Part shown: piece by piece, positions 22,140 through 34,735 of the stretch
Layout: every line of letters begins with the position of its first letter
Numbering within the stretch: position 1 is the first letter of the stretch
From: Microcebus murinus
Taxonomy: Eukaryota > Chordata > Mammalia > Primates > Cheirogaleidae
Direction: 5' to 3'
DNA: 64,000 bases
Assembly (NCBI RefSeq): GCF_040939455.1
Contig: NC_134108.1
Span: forward strand, 7,035,501 to 7,099,500
The notes under the pieces: model-generated
Told to the model about the DNA's origin: nothing
The model's database searches: none
The model's input: the letters and a program-made list of their open reading frames with translations, nothing else
Program-made: the position numbers and the translations under genes

Positions 22140-23935
22140 TTTTTCTTTATTTTTAACCCCTTCTTTTAGAGTGAAATACCTATTTGTGGACCTTTATTCT
22201 TCCATATAAATATTAGACTAACTACATTTGCTGCTTTCTTAAACTAATGATAAATAGGAACATGTATCCCAGCTGCAAGATCACCCTGTATTTTGTCACC
22301 AAGTCAATGACAGGTTGAGGTAAAAAGACTATTTTTTGGAAGAAGTTAATAAATACATACCATATGTTAGCATTAATTTAAATGCTTTTGGGAAGGGAAA
22401 CTGACAGAGTGGACTTTCTTGTGACTGGTTTATAAAAGATGGCTCAAGACATTACTCCAATTTGACTAATGCTGGAATTCCAGGGCTTTAGTAGTTGTCA
22501 TTTGTTTATTTTCTTAAGGAAAGGAGGCTTGAGAGAGACTGAGAAAATGAAAAAGGAAGTCGATATATAGATCTTTAAAATTTTTAAATAAGCCTATGTA
22601 TATTTTTTAATACCTCAACAGATTATATGGTTTAAAAAAAAGAAAAAATATTTAAGTAAAATGTCTACAAAAGTTTAGTAAGGAAAAATATCTAATTGCG
22701 TAGCATGCTATTCAATGAGAATTGAAAACTGTTAAAAAGAATCGTACAATTATAAATACTTGAAAAGTACATGAAATATGTTTTGACTCTTCTTCTAATA
22801 GTGGTAATAAGATAATGAGTTAAAGGTCAGGCTGTACTAATAAGAAATCCAGAAAAGGAGCCAGGATTAATCTTTCTCGGACTCTGTTTACAAATGTTAT
22901 TATGGTTCTTTCTAGAAATTTTTCACATATAAAAAAATCATTGTTTAAATATAGACTATATAGAATATAGGTCAATAGCTTCCATTGTGAATGCTTCTTG
23001 AACAAGGTTGGATTTCAACACTATCACCAATTTTGTTATTTCTTATTTTTATTTCCTGGTATTGTGACTTATCAAATCCACAAAGGCTGGATTTAACTGC
23101 AACCTTATATTGCATCATAAAACAGACTGTTTGGTGTAGACCATTAATTAAACTTCAGGGTTTTCTTCTGTCCAAAAAATCCAGATGCTAAGATGTCTTT
23201 TTGATATTTTGCAATGCCCAATGCCTAGAGTCAGTGCTTAATAAATGTAAGCTACTGTGAGGTAGAAGTAGAATAAAGTGCTCTAAGATTTGAGATGTGG
23301 AAGTGGTGTTCTGGACCAGATGAGCAAGACCGTTTCATGTGGACATGGGCTTTGCTCAAGGGAGGCAGAAGCAGAGGGAAAAGGACCATCCAGGGGAAAA
23401 GAAAGGGCCACAGAGTGTCCTGGGACTTGGCAGTCTAGTTTGGATGGGTCCCCAACATGGGGAATGGCACTCTCCAGGGGGGGAGGAAGCCCTCCCCTAA
23501 CAAGGCATGGGTAGTGGACAGCACCCGAGGTGAGGATGTTTTGTCCATGCTCTGTGTTCTCTTTGCCTCTCCCTGCCTTTGGATTGTGCTCTCAGATTCC
23601 TTTCCTCTCTGGGTCCTCTCTTGGGATGCGTTGCAGCTGTGGTGGCTGTGCAGGCCTGAGGCTGACTCCAGCTCCAGAAGGTGGCATCCAGGCACAGGCA
23701 GTCCTCTGGGACGACAAGTGACTCAGCCCTGCTCACTGTGCTCTGACGTCCACACCAGACTCTGGGGCCAAGGCCTTCATTACGCATGGTGTGATCGTGC
23801 CCGGGCTCGTCCTCTTGCAGGGTTCTCTGGGGACTTGGCATGGTGCAAGCAGCTGGTTGAGGATTGCAGTCCTTGCCATCTCCTTCCAAGAGCCATGTCC
23901 AACAAGGCCCTTAAAGTGGGCAGTCACAAGAAATG
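22140..23935. other. Intronic DNA without recognised features
   Basis: The left part is AT-rich; 23290-23930 is moderately GC-rich and holds a 159-codon chance frame. No exon, RNA gene or repeat is supported. Confidence 0.35.
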
Positions 23936-24195
23936 AGTCCAGAGAGTTAGCTGGGGCAAGGCCATGAAGGACCTCAAAGTACCAGCTCGAGCTCCCTATT
24001 GGAGCCCGTCAGCAGCTGGAAGGCTTAGTGCAGGAGTGACATGAGCAGCGAAGCTTTAGGAAGATCAGGAGGCAAACATTGACTCTGCAAGGCATCATAG
24101 CTGGCCCTGCAGGGAGCGGAGTGACATGGATGCAATGCAAATTTGAGTGGCACACAACCTCGTCCTCCATGAGCCTATAATCTGCTAGGATAGTG
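23936..24195 (+). repeat. Ancient interspersed repeat tail (L1M-like)
   Basis: Shows ggggcaaggccatgaaggac and gcaggagtgacatgagcag, a well-known combination in old mammalian LINE 3' tails. Family name uncertain. Confidence 0.5.
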
Positions 24196-24974
24196 GTGCT
24201 ACCCCCACCTCTCACCCTGAAACAACAGTAACTTTAAGATTGAAAGCTGATGATTTTATCTCTGCAAATCATGAGTAAAGGCATCTTTAGATGCAGCAGG
24301 CTTCCTGCGCAAGCCCTGCATCCTAACAGCTGGGTCATTGCCCCCAGTCTAACCCAGTCCTGGGATTTCCTTGGGTTTAGGAAAGTCCAGGGCTCTGTCC
24401 CAGCATCCCTGTGCTCAGTCTGCAGTCAGAACACAGCCTGGGTTTCTGAACGAGCCTGAGTCCAGCAACCCCAGAGCAGACTAGGCAGGCTGAGGACTTG
24501 GGTACAACATTTAGTGACAAAGGGCTAGGAGATCATTAGAATGTGCCGAGGGCTTTCCATATGCTCAATGGTTCATGCGCATTTCTCATTTGCCCTGAGA
24601 GCCACCTGGATGGGAACTGTTAATTCCATGTTACAACATGAATACGTGGATGCTTGGGATATCTTGCCAAAACTTGTAGCTCTGACCTTCCATCCTGAGT
24701 CTTTCCTTAGTTTTTATTACTGAGCTCCAGTTTACACCAGCTCAGAAAGTGGATCCATGTCATGTCTTTAGTATCACAATCTTGGTACTGTGCTTAAAGA
24801 ACACTTTCCTCAGACCTAGAGTTGCCATCCACCCCTAATTTCCAGAACCAAGCTGCCTCTCTGAATCAATTTCCTCAGTATCTGTCATCAGCAACCGTAA
24901 TCATCTCCCGGTACTCAGCACTTAAAAATACATCAGACAACACAGAAGCACCTTGTGTGTGTTATTTATATAAG
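24196..24974. other. Unique interval with possible MIR trace
   Basis: A weak MIR-like piece may lie at 24555-24650; otherwise nothing identified. Confidence 0.25.
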
Positions 24975-25070
24975 CCTCCCATCAACTGCACACAACCACC
25001 ATTCCCATTTTGTAAAAGCCCAAGCTCAGGAAACCTCAAACTAAGCAATTTACTAATATTCACACAGCTA
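24975..25070 (-). mobile_element. MIR fragment, antisense
   Basis: ccattttgtaaaagcccaag, ctcaggaaacctcaaac and cacacagctagtatg follow the antisense MIR core. Confidence 0.6.
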
Positions 25071-25277
25071 GTATGCCTATGTTCTCAGCTACCTATTTGC
25101 CTTCGTGAAGGGCTATGCTAAACTAGTTCAGATCTAAAATTTGGTCATTCCTTCACAAAATTTTCCAACAATAAGTTGTCATCATCTAGTTATCAATAAA
25201 TACAAAGACAATTTTATTTGATATTTTAATGTATATGACTTGGTCGGGTTTGCAATCAAAATTCTTCTGTACATGCC

Positions 25278-25304
25278 ACACACACACACACACACACACA
25301 CACC
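25278..25304. repeat. (CA)n microsatellite
   Basis: About 13 uninterrupted CA units. Confidence 0.97.
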
Positions 25305-27365
25305 CTGGATGGGGTATAGCAATCCATTGTCAGTTAGGTGGCTGACAATAGTGTGACAAATCTGTCACACAATTACCAAGTAACTGAGACACACAGAAAG
25401 ATCAAGAATCTCTGTTGAAAGGTTCCTGGAAAAATTTCTTATATTCCTACAACTTTGAAATTTATTTCTCTATTTTTTAAATGTTGATGCGAAATTAACT
25501 TGAATTAGTTTCAATCTAATCTTCTCCTCTACCCTAGATATTTAGAATTTTTAACTATCTATATGACTTCCTATGAGTATTGGCTTTAAAATACTCATTT
25601 GAGAACAATGAAAGGGAATTCATTTCTCAATAAACACTGCAGAGCATTGCTTTGGAAAATCATCAATATTAACTGTACATGCTGTTTTCACCATAACCCC
25701 TTAATCCCCATAAATGTGCCACAATCAATCTTCGGAATAGGAGCTCCTGGAGCCTCGTCCCTCCTGTTTATGCCTCAGAGGCATCACCTTACAGCATCCC
25801 TCCCCACGGGGCTGGAGACACACATGTTGTCTTTCATCTTGTGCCGTTGGTTGCCCAGCGCTTCCAACTGGCAGAAGCGCCGTGAAATCAGAGCCATCCT
25901 GTGCGTACTCGGGGCATAAGCAACAACTGAAAAAGGCATCTGAGATGTGAGACACTGTCGAGCAGAGAGGATGATCAGAGTTAAATTTAACACTTAATTT
26001 AAATGTTAGGTTTAATGTTTAAGTATCAATAATCAGATAATTAGGGCAGAAGTGTGTGCCTATGGATGCACTTGGGAGCTCTGGTTCACTTTTTCATGTG
26101 GTCCCAGTGGTCCTGTTAAAATGGAGAGCCAGGGACTCACAAGTCACTCACTTATCTCCTCGGCCGCTGCCCTGCAACAATCCTCAGGAGAGGTCACCTG
26201 CGTCCTAGGCCTGGGATGGTACCAGAGTGAGCACCTCTGTTTCTGAAGTCCCGGCTTGCACCCACCTTGCCTCTATCCAGTAGTTTCTACTACTTGTGCA
26301 TATGGCCTAGGGCAGGTTCCCCTCCTCAGACTCTGCAGGGTGCTAGGATGCAGAGTAGACTTTAGAGAAGGCAGGTGGGACACCTGCTCCAGAGCGACAG
26401 TGGCTGTCCTCCAGGGCCATCTCTTCCTATTGACACCATTTACAGTACAGCAAGCCCACTGGGAAGGAAGGGAAGAATCCATCCTGATCTCAGGAAACAC
26501 ACACCTCATGTTTTACGTTAGCTCCATCCCCAGATACCTTCCCACTCTTGCATAGACATGGCAACCCTGAGTTCAGGTCAGGAATTGATGACCCCAGGGC
26601 TTGAGTGCTAACTCAAGTATAGCGTGATAGGGAGAGGAGAACCTTACACCAATTGCCAATTAACTTTACCCAGAGAAGGAAGAGAGTCTGTGGGTGCTGC
26701 CCAGTGCCCCAGTCTCACACCGACGATCTGTACGGAGTTCCTGAGCCTCGAACCCGTGTTCTTTCCACCACACGTCTGCTTCGCTGCTTAATCAAAGACC
26801 AGCATCCAAGCTTGAGAAAATATTCAACAATAACCTCCACATCCATCCCTCCTGGGCTTTCATTTTTAATGTCCCCAAATGCAGTTTTTAAAGTTAAAGT
26901 GCTGAATCAGTCTTCTACTTTGTGGGGTAGGCTGCATTGGGCCCATCTACCCACCACGTAAATCACTGCATAGTGTACACATAGGAATTTTTAAAGTCAC
27001 ACTTATTTATTCATCTTCTTATAAGCCCCTAAACTTCATCCCTTACTATACTTCTCTATTATCACATAACTACCAGCCCCAAAGGTATTTGTTTTATTAT
27101 AAACACAGAGAAGAAAAGAGCACAGTAATCCTTTAAAAGCTATGTTACTGATCTCTTGCCCAGATAAAATAGCATTAACCATCATTTGACATGTTCACCA
27201 GTCATTTATCATTCTAAAAAGCTACACCAAGAACCTTAAGGAACTTTGCCTTTTCCTCACAGGATATAAACTTCCTTTCTTGGTTATGGTTTAAGAAAGA
27301 AAGAAAAAAAGAGGAAGAATGTTGGAAAGGCTTTATTTTATTTTGAGAGTTAGGTGTGTTTGCTC
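25305..27365. other. Intronic DNA without recognised features
   Basis: No exon, RNA gene or repeat called. A polypurine run (gaaagaaagaaaaaaagagg) lies at about 27296-27315. Confidence 0.35.
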
Positions 27366-27369
27366 CCGC

Positions 27370-27560
27370 TCTAGATCCTTGAAGGGCTCAATGCTGTGCC
27401 CTTGGGACAGTTGGGGCCAGGCCCCCCGGGCCTCCGCTGCCTCGGCCCGGCACCCGCGCCTAGCTGCCCTGGAGCGAGCTCTGCTGGCGACACAGACTGC
27501 TGTGGAGCGCCAGGACAGCTGGGGAAGCCTCTTCTGCACAATGGACGTCAGCACATAAAA
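27370..27560. promoter_or_regulatory. Isolated GC/CpG-rich patch in intron 1
   Basis: About 190 bases with a sharp rise in GC and CpG (ccccccgggcctccgctg, ctcggcccggcacccgcg) inside AT-rich intron. Both strands are open: 79 codons on plus from 27319, 73 codons on minus ending at 27333, the latter with an AATAAA motif shortly after its stop. I recognise no protein family. It could be an orphan CpG cluster with regulatory activity, an old GC-rich retrocopy, or chance. Confidence 0.35.
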
Positions 27561-27939
27561 ATTATGGCCCCAAAGAGCCAGCGGTTCTATTCCTTCCTGT
27601 TCCTTCCATGTTCCAGGTCACATCCCCCAAATTAGGATTCAGCAGATGACAAGAAGCCACGAGCAGATAGGAGTCAAGTGACGTGGGCGTCTGTTCCCAC
27701 CTTGCTCAGAGGCCTGTGCGGGGAGTTCCTCAGGCCTGTGACCTCCTAATGATTGGTCACCAATGACTGGTCACACCTTGTGGCCGTGAGGAGGAGGGAG
27801 ACACGAGGACCGACACGCACTGTGAATCACTAGCAGTGGCAATGCTGGGAGAGAGGCCTCCTGTAACTCCATGAAGGCCCATTTCGGGGTTGGCCTCACT
27901 ACAGTTATAAAAGGGATTAAATTTGTTGCTCACTCCCTT
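27561..27939. other. Unique interval
   Basis: Contains a short self-similar piece (aatgattggtcaccaatg...actggtcac near 27750-27773); otherwise nothing. Confidence 0.3.
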
Positions 27940-28400
27940 TCTCATTCACTCATTAATTTAATCACAGATATTTATTAGGCACTGTGTTAGGCAAGAAGGA
28001 CAGAGTGCCGGCTCTCCATCCCCTAACAGTCTGATGAGGACGGCACTGAGCACCACAGTCTGCACACAGAAGGGTGGTTAGTGCTGAGGCCAGGAAAGGA
28101 AGCCCAGTCCAGCCCCAAGATGGGATTGGGAGGTGTTTCTGGAATAGGTAACTCTTAAGCTGTATCTTAAGGTTAAGGATGGAGCAGCCTTGGAGGAAAA
28201 AAGACAAGTATTTTGAGAACAGGAAATAGCACATACAAGAGCCCAAGGTGAGGACAGCCTGGAGGTTGAGGATCCCAGGCCTGGAGGGCTGCAGGCCAGG
28301 GTCCCCGGCGGGGGGCAGCCTCTGGGGCAGAGACGCTGGGCGAAGCAGGGGTGGCCTTATGTACCAGGCCCAGCAGAAGGTGATCTCAAGATGCCTGCGG
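27940..28400 (+). repeat. Ancient interspersed repeat tail (L1M-like)
   Basis: The order cattcactcattaattt, agatatttattaggcactg, tgttaggcaagaaggacag, ..., ggtggccttatgtaccagg fits the same long LINE-like 3' tail seen elsewhere in the window. Family uncertain. Confidence 0.5.
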
Positions 28401-28449
28401 CCTTGTGATCTTTGCCCTACCTGTAAACATACTACACGTACTAGCCATA

Positions 28450-28860
28450 CATGTAACAGAGCAGGCTGACAGTAAGAACTGTAACAAACAATCCCCTAAA
28501 CCTCAGTGGTTTAACATAAGAAACTTTATTTCTCATTCACGTTCCCATAGTCCCATGCAAATGAATTGGTGTGGAGGAGAGGGTTGTGGGGGGACTGCCC
28601 TCCCTGCAGGCTTCCAGGAACCAGGCTTCCTTCCATTTAAGGGCTCCTCCATCCTTTAGGGGGACTGTAGGATAGGAAGAAGGCCATTCTGGCTCCAGGC
28701 CTGGCAGTGCCACATTCGCTTCCCCATCATCATTGACCAGAACTTGGACACACAGCCCCACTCGCTGCAAGGGAAGCTGAGAAATATGACCCACCTGGGT
28801 GTTACAGAGGGAAAGTACTGGTACTCTCAGCTTGAAGAGCAAATTAGTGCCCAAGAGATT
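28450..28860. repeat. Ancient interspersed repeat, unnamed
   Basis: aactgtaacaaacaatcccc, taaacctcagtggtttaaca, actttatttctcattcacg and ctgcaagggaagctgagaaa form a familiar mammalian repeat whose family I cannot state. Confidence 0.5.
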
Positions 28861-28894
28861 TAGCTCCATGTGTTCACAGGAACTAGCTGTTCTG

Positions 28895-29085
28895 AGCACC
28901 ACCTATGGCCAGGCACGATGGTAGGCATTTTGCACGCACGTGTCAGACCAACTGCTATGATAGGTGTTATTACACCCCTTCTAGCTGAGGAAACGGAGGC
29001 TGAGATAGATGCTGCGACTTGTCCTTCAAGTTGATAAACAGAGGAGCTGGGCTTTAGTCCCAGATCTATCTGACCCCAAAGGATA
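28895..29085 (-). mobile_element. MIR, antisense
   Basis: gccaggcacgatggtaggca, ataggtgttattacacccc, agctgaggaaacggaggctg and agaggagctgggctttag: a clear antisense MIR. Confidence 0.85.
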
Positions 29086-29500
29086 TGTATGTTCTTTCCA
29101 TTTTACTAAGGTTCCTTAGGCCAAGAACAACCCATAGATGAACAGTACAGATGTCTGTGCCATACAGTTGGGGTCTCATGGGGTTTTCCCGCCTTTGCCC
29201 AAAACTCCTTTCTGTGGTTTGCCAGTATTCCCAGGGAGGGTAGTTCAGCTGTGGGCTGCTTCTCCCCAACCAATTCTAGGATTTTACTCAATCAATTCTA
29301 GGATTTTACTATCAGTTATCCATCCCTGGAGAGCTCAAAACTTTTTGAAAATAAACAGCAGCATTTCCTCAGATAAAATTTGGGATTCCTGCTGTAAGAT
29401 AAAGGGATGATGTTTCTGCCAGAGTCTGCAGTGTCTGGCAGAACTGGCAATTACTTCTCTTCCAGCCATTATATTCTCATCATGTTCCTCATTAAGAAAC
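29086..29500. other. Unique interval with a short tandem duplication
   Basis: The segment aattctaggattttact occurs twice in a row (29273-29289 and 29294-29310), a local duplication. Nothing else identified. Confidence 0.5.
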
Positions 29501-29504
29501 AACC

Positions 29505-29645
29505 AGCTTGTCTCTCTGTGTGGTCCACGGACCACCTGCAAGGAGCCCTAGATGTTTGTGAAAAAGGAAAATTCCTGAACCCCACCCCCAATATTTTGAT
29601 TCCAAACTTTGCAGATGGGACCCAGGAATGCACAACACCCACTGC
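29505..29645 (+). mobile_element. hAT-Charlie MITE fossil (MER5/MER20-like)
   Basis: gtggtccacggaccacctgc, aattcctgaaccccacccc and gatgggacccaggaatgcac follow the MER5/MER20-type layout. The subfamily is not certain. Confidence 0.55.
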
Positions 29646-30489
29646 TCCGGAGGGCACTTAATCAATGGCTGCAGAGGAAATGATGATGAAGATGAGAGAA
29701 TGTGAGAATGGAACGGTCTTTTCCTCATTTTCCTCTTGGACTCCTCATTGTCCTCTGAGGCTGAAGTTAAGGTCAATGTACATTTTCCCCTGGTTTACTC
29801 CTCAGCCCCATCAGAGGGTAGAACCCTTCACCACACCTACCACCACTGTCATCTATCCCATCATTGTCTGAGTGCAGTTCTCCTTGCCAGGCTTTAAGAT
29901 TGTTAGAGAAAGACTCTTATTCATCCTTGAATCCCCAGCCTAGCACAGTGCCTGACATATAATAAATGCTAAATAAATTTCAACTGAGTTTTTGTCGATC
30001 ATCTAAAATATCTGTTGCCAGAGAGGAGCAGGAGCTACTACTGCATAGTTTCATAATGAAGCTCCTTATTATAAATATTTTCTTTGTTGTTGCATGGATC
30101 TGTTTGGCCATCCTGCTGCCTAGACCAAAGAACAGACACCTATGGGGTGACTGTTCACTCATTACAGTCCTGCTTTTACTCCATTGAGAATAAACTATTA
30201 AACTAGTAAAACACTTTTGTCTTCTGCAGAAAGGACTAGTTACCAGGGACTCTTGCTGAAAGACAAGATTCAACATAACAACTAAGTTTTATTGAATTGT
30301 TGATGTTTCAGGAGCTAAGGAAAAACTACACACCTTGAATAAAAACAAACAACAACAGATTCAGTTGTCACAGATTCAGCCAGGTAGTCTGGAAAGGAGA
30401 AAGTGATTCCAGGTCAGTAGTGTCCCCCAGCTCCAACAAATCCTCTCTGGACCAGCCAGCTTTCCCACAGAGAAGATCAACTGGGAGCT
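29646..30489. other. Unique interval with MIR-like tail
   Basis: 29935-29985 (agcacagtgcctgacatata, ataaatgctaaataaa) is like the end of a MIR or L2. The remainder is unassigned. Confidence 0.35.
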
Positions 30490-32945
30490 CACAATCAGCA
30501 AACACCAAACACACAAGAAACTTCTGACAGATTTAGAACACCAAGGACTTCAGGTACTAGAGCTACCAGACATAAAATGTAGAGTAAGCATATGTAAAAC
30601 ATTATAGAAATTAAAAACAGACATCCAAAATTGAATGAGAAATAAGAGACTACCAATAAATGACCAGGCATATTTATAAATAATAAATATAACTTTGATA
30701 AATGAAAGAATAATTGTTGAAATAAAAAGTCAATGGGTGGATTAAATAGCAGATTTGATACTGCTGAATAGAAAGGTAGTAATCTGGAAGATAGGTCTGA
30801 AAAAATGTCTAGAGTCTCCATATAGATACAGAAATGAAAAATATAAGAGAAAGGTTCAGAGCCAAGAAGAGCAGAAGATCCAACTATGTCTAAGAAGAAT
30901 CTCAGAAGGAAAGAATAGAGTATGGAAAAGGCAACACTGAAGGCAGAATGGCTGAGAATTTTCCAGAAGTGATTAAGGAACTAAATTCACAGTTAAAGAA
31001 AATACAACCTTCATTAATCCAACAAGTATTAGTTGAGTGTCTCCTCTATGCCAGATGCTTTTTACGGGCAACATATAGCAAGCTAGATAAATAAAAGAAA
31101 TACCCACCTAGACACAACCTGAAAGAAAAACAGATCACCTATAGCAGAAGGACAGTCAGAATGACAATGAACTTCTCAAAAGCAAAATGAAAGCTACATG
31201 ACAGAACTAACCTCTTCAAAGGACCGAGAAAAAATAATCTATATCATAGAACTATGTACCTAGCAAAGGCATCTTTCAAGTAATGGCAAAATGAAGATAC
31301 TTCCATATAAACAAAAACTAAGAACATTTACCACCTAGAGATACACATTAAGGAAACTTTTAAAGATTTACTGCAAAAGGGGGGGAAATGAGATACCATA
31401 TGGAATTATGAGTAAATCAGGTATAAATATAAACTCAAATATATAAGATCTACATAAAAACCATAAAGTAGTAATAAAAGGGCAGACTTAGAATATTGGC
31501 TACTAATATTTGCAAGACAGGAGAAAGAATGACTTAGTTAAATTGGTTAAGATTCCTCAATTGTTTAGGAGGAAGTCACAGTATTAAATTTAGCCTCTGT
31601 TGAGTAAACTTAGTAAAATTTCAAGGGTAACCATTAAAAGAATTAAAATAAAGGATCTAAATTCTAAACAAAAAAAAAGGAAAGAATAAAGCAGAATATG
31701 AAAAACTAAAATCACTTTTTAAAGGAAAGAAAAAGGAGAAAAAAGCATAGAAAGACCAAGACAAAAGAGAAAAAACTGGGGCATAACAGACCCAAATATA
31801 TCAATTATGATAATAAATTTAAAGAGACTAAGCATACTAGTTTAAAGGAAACTAAGCACATTAGATAAAAGCTAAGTCAAGTTATATACATTTTATAAGA
31901 GACACACCTAAACTGTTACAAAAGGGTAATAAAAGATATAGCAGGCAAATATTATCTAGAATAAAGTTGGAGTAGCTGTATTAATAACAGACAAAATATA
32001 TATTAAGACAAAATGCATCACAGACTTTAGAGTCACTGTATCCTAATAAAAGGTTCGATTCACTATGAAGATTTTTTTAAATTCTAAATTTATATGCATA
32101 TGTATTCAATAAAATTGCCTATTGTATATAAATTTTAAAATCTGTAAATACAGGAAGAAACTGACAAACCTACCAATGGCAAATGATTTTATGTGTCTTT
32201 AATTATTGATAGACCAAGCAGATGAAAATTTAATTAAAATTTAGAATATTTAATAGTATAACTGACAAGCCTCAAATATTAGACATCTTTAAGACCCTGC
32301 ACCCAATAGCTAAAGAACATACATTTTTCTCAAGTATGCATGGAACACTAAAAAAAGATGACTTCTTACAAGGCCAGAAAACAAGTTCCAATAAAATTCA
32401 AAAAAATCAGTGTCATACAAACCACATTGTGTTTGCTGACCATACCACAGTCACATAAGAAGCCAACAATTAAAAGGTAAAAACATCAGCATAGATTTGA
32501 AATTTAAGAACAAGCCTAAATAAATCATGAGTCAAAGAAACAAATAATGAAAATTTAAAATACTGAGAATAAAATAATTAAAATATGCATGTCAAAACTT
32601 GCTGAGGTGCAAAGAAGTTCATAGAAGGAAATTCATAGCTTTAAATATTTATACTAGAAAAGAAGAAAAGCTATAAATACTTGAGCTATACATCCAACTT
32701 AAACTGGAAAAAGTAGACCAAAAGTAATCTCCTAAAACTAGAGCTAATAATAAAGAGAAATTAATAAAACAGAAAACAGTGCTATACAGTGCTTGGTTCT
32801 TTGAAGCTGTAATAAAACAGACATTCTCCTGGTGAGGTTAATTCAGCAGGAAAAAAAAAAAGGTGAGGGGGAAGGCCCAAATAATGTTAGAAAACAAAAA
32901 TAATACAAAACTAAGATCATTCTAAAGTGCCCATACAAAATCAAA
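30490..32945 (+). mobile_element. Old sense L1 (L1M-type), ORF1 to early ORF2, heavily decayed
   Basis: L1-like order: an ORF1-type region (tgaccaggcatatttataaa...ggctgagaattttccagaag), the crosslink to ORF2 (acacctagacacaacctg-like pieces, gcaaaggcatctttcaagta), then the ORF2 start (agagacacacctaaactg, ggagtagctgtattaataac, agacaaaatatatattaag) and further ORF2 (acatacatttttctcaagt, agttcatagaaggaaattca, gagctaataataaagagaa, tggttctttgaa). No intact reading frame. A LINE-tail-like piece (30997-31085) appears inserted in the middle. Confidence 0.75.
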
Positions 32946-33920
32946 GACTCAACCAGACTAGAACCTGGGCCTGGCTAAACCACCCGTCTCAACAGTGCAA
33001 TTACATGGTTAACAAATCATGAGTGAGGACAGGGTGACGATGGCACAGATGTCTGCAGGGCAGCCCACTGGGTTGGCCTATGTCTTGGCACAGACATGCG
33101 AGAAACACAGCACGGACACATGAAGGACATGGACAACTCCTGAGAACAAAGCAGCCACCACTATCTCTAGAACAGCTACATCCTTCAAATTGACCTTTTT
33201 TTATTCTGGAAGAAAAATTATCTGGATATGAAAAATAAGTGTGATTCAGTCTATTTCTAGAAGTGATCTAAAGCCCTGTTTCCAGTGATAGACTAAGGAG
33301 AAGCTCCTTTTTTTTTTCATCCATGGCATACTAGCAAGCACTGAAAAATCCTAACGTCAATCTTAAGACTCACTCCCTGTGCAGTGAATTGATACATTTG
33401 AGATGGGGCTCTGACTTGCTTCTCTGCATTACATCATGTTTTATTCTGCCCAACACTTGACAACCAGATAAGGCTGAGAATCAGGCCCCAGAAAAGTCTA
33501 CAATGAGGAAGTTCAATGTAGGTGGGAAATCCACTGCCTTGCCTTGAGCAGGAGATGCAAGTTGAGAGCTGGCTTGAAACGACACTGCAGTTGGCACTGA
33601 CCTCTGACTTAGCTGCTTAGAGCTATTTCGAGCTGTAAGATGCAAAGAAGGTGGATGAGATTTAAGTGACTATTTTGCAACTTTCACATCAAAAGGATAG
33701 AAAACCATTTGCACCAAATGAAGGCACAGCCTCCAAACTGCCAGTTCCTGACACCAGGAAACAAAACAAAATGTTGCCCCAAGGACTATGACAGTAATAA
33801 AATAAACACAAAGTTTCAGCAAGATTTCTGCAGGTTATAAAGTGTGAGAGATCTATGTACCATGTTTCATGGACTTGTTTGAAGGACTTGGAGCACTGCA
33901 TGGAGCAAAAGGGACTGAGT
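32946..33920. other. Unique intronic DNA
   Basis: Nothing identified. Confidence 0.35.
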
Positions 33921-33924
33921 AACT

Positions 33925-34085
33925 TATAATCCAGACTCCTGGATTTGAATTCAGTCTGCCTACATAAAAGATGCGGGACCCTGGCAGGTCCTATGGTATC
34001 TCTGGCCTCAGATCTCTATTCTATAAAGCCAGGACAATGATACCTTCCCCACAATGGTGCAGGATTAAGAATAACAGCCACATGG
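33925..34085 (+). mobile_element. MIR, sense
   Basis: ccagactcctggatttgaat, tcagtctgcctacat, ggtatctctggcctcagatc and ccaggacaatgataccttcc fit sense MIR. Confidence 0.65.
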
Positions 34086-34600
34086 AGGCATTCTGCTATC
34101 TGGTTAGCCTGTCCACTTTATAAACTCTCCCAATTCACCCATTTGCATGATTAATATCTGACACTTCAAGTTTACAAAAATGCATTGGGTCTATGATGCC
34201 AGCTGAAGATGGAACCACAGTTCCTTTCATCACTCTGACAGAATTTGAAAGAACAAAAACGAATGGAATCATAATCAAAACCAAAGACAGTAAAATACTA
34301 GCCATGCAGAACTCTGAGAGAGACTGAGTTGTTCTGGATGGCTGAACTTCCTGAATAAATGGGGGTTTCCTCTTAAGAATCAAAACATAATGAAAAACAA
34401 ACACACCAAAAGAAGCACAAAACTATTTGGGATTAAAAAAAAAATCTCTCCAGTACTTTTCAAAAACTTTTCTGTGGCTTTAAGGGGCACATTCTGAATA
34501 CCATTTTACTTTTTCTTGAAAATTTTTGATCATTGTACTGGACATACCAAACAGTACCCCAGTGGTGACACTGATGGCAATTGTGGGACTGTAAAAGGCT
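34086..34600. other. Unique interval
   Basis: Nothing identified. Confidence 0.3.
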
Positions 34601-34604
34601 GATT

Positions 34605-34735
34605 CAAAGCATAATTTTACAGATGAGAAAGCTAAGCCCAGAGAGGGTAAGTGACTCACTCAGGCCATATAGCTAGCTGGAAACTGAGTCAGGCACCATC
34701 TCCTGACCTTTCCTCATTCCACACTGTGTTTTAGA
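34605..34735 (-). mobile_element. MIR, antisense
   Basis: ttttacagatgagaaagcta, agcccagagagggtaagtga and ccatatagctagctggaaac are the antisense MIR core. Confidence 0.85.

Noticed and set aside
23457..23936. 159-codon plus-strand open frame
   Set aside because: No family features; an equally long minus-strand frame overlaps it, typical of moderately GC-rich noncoding DNA.
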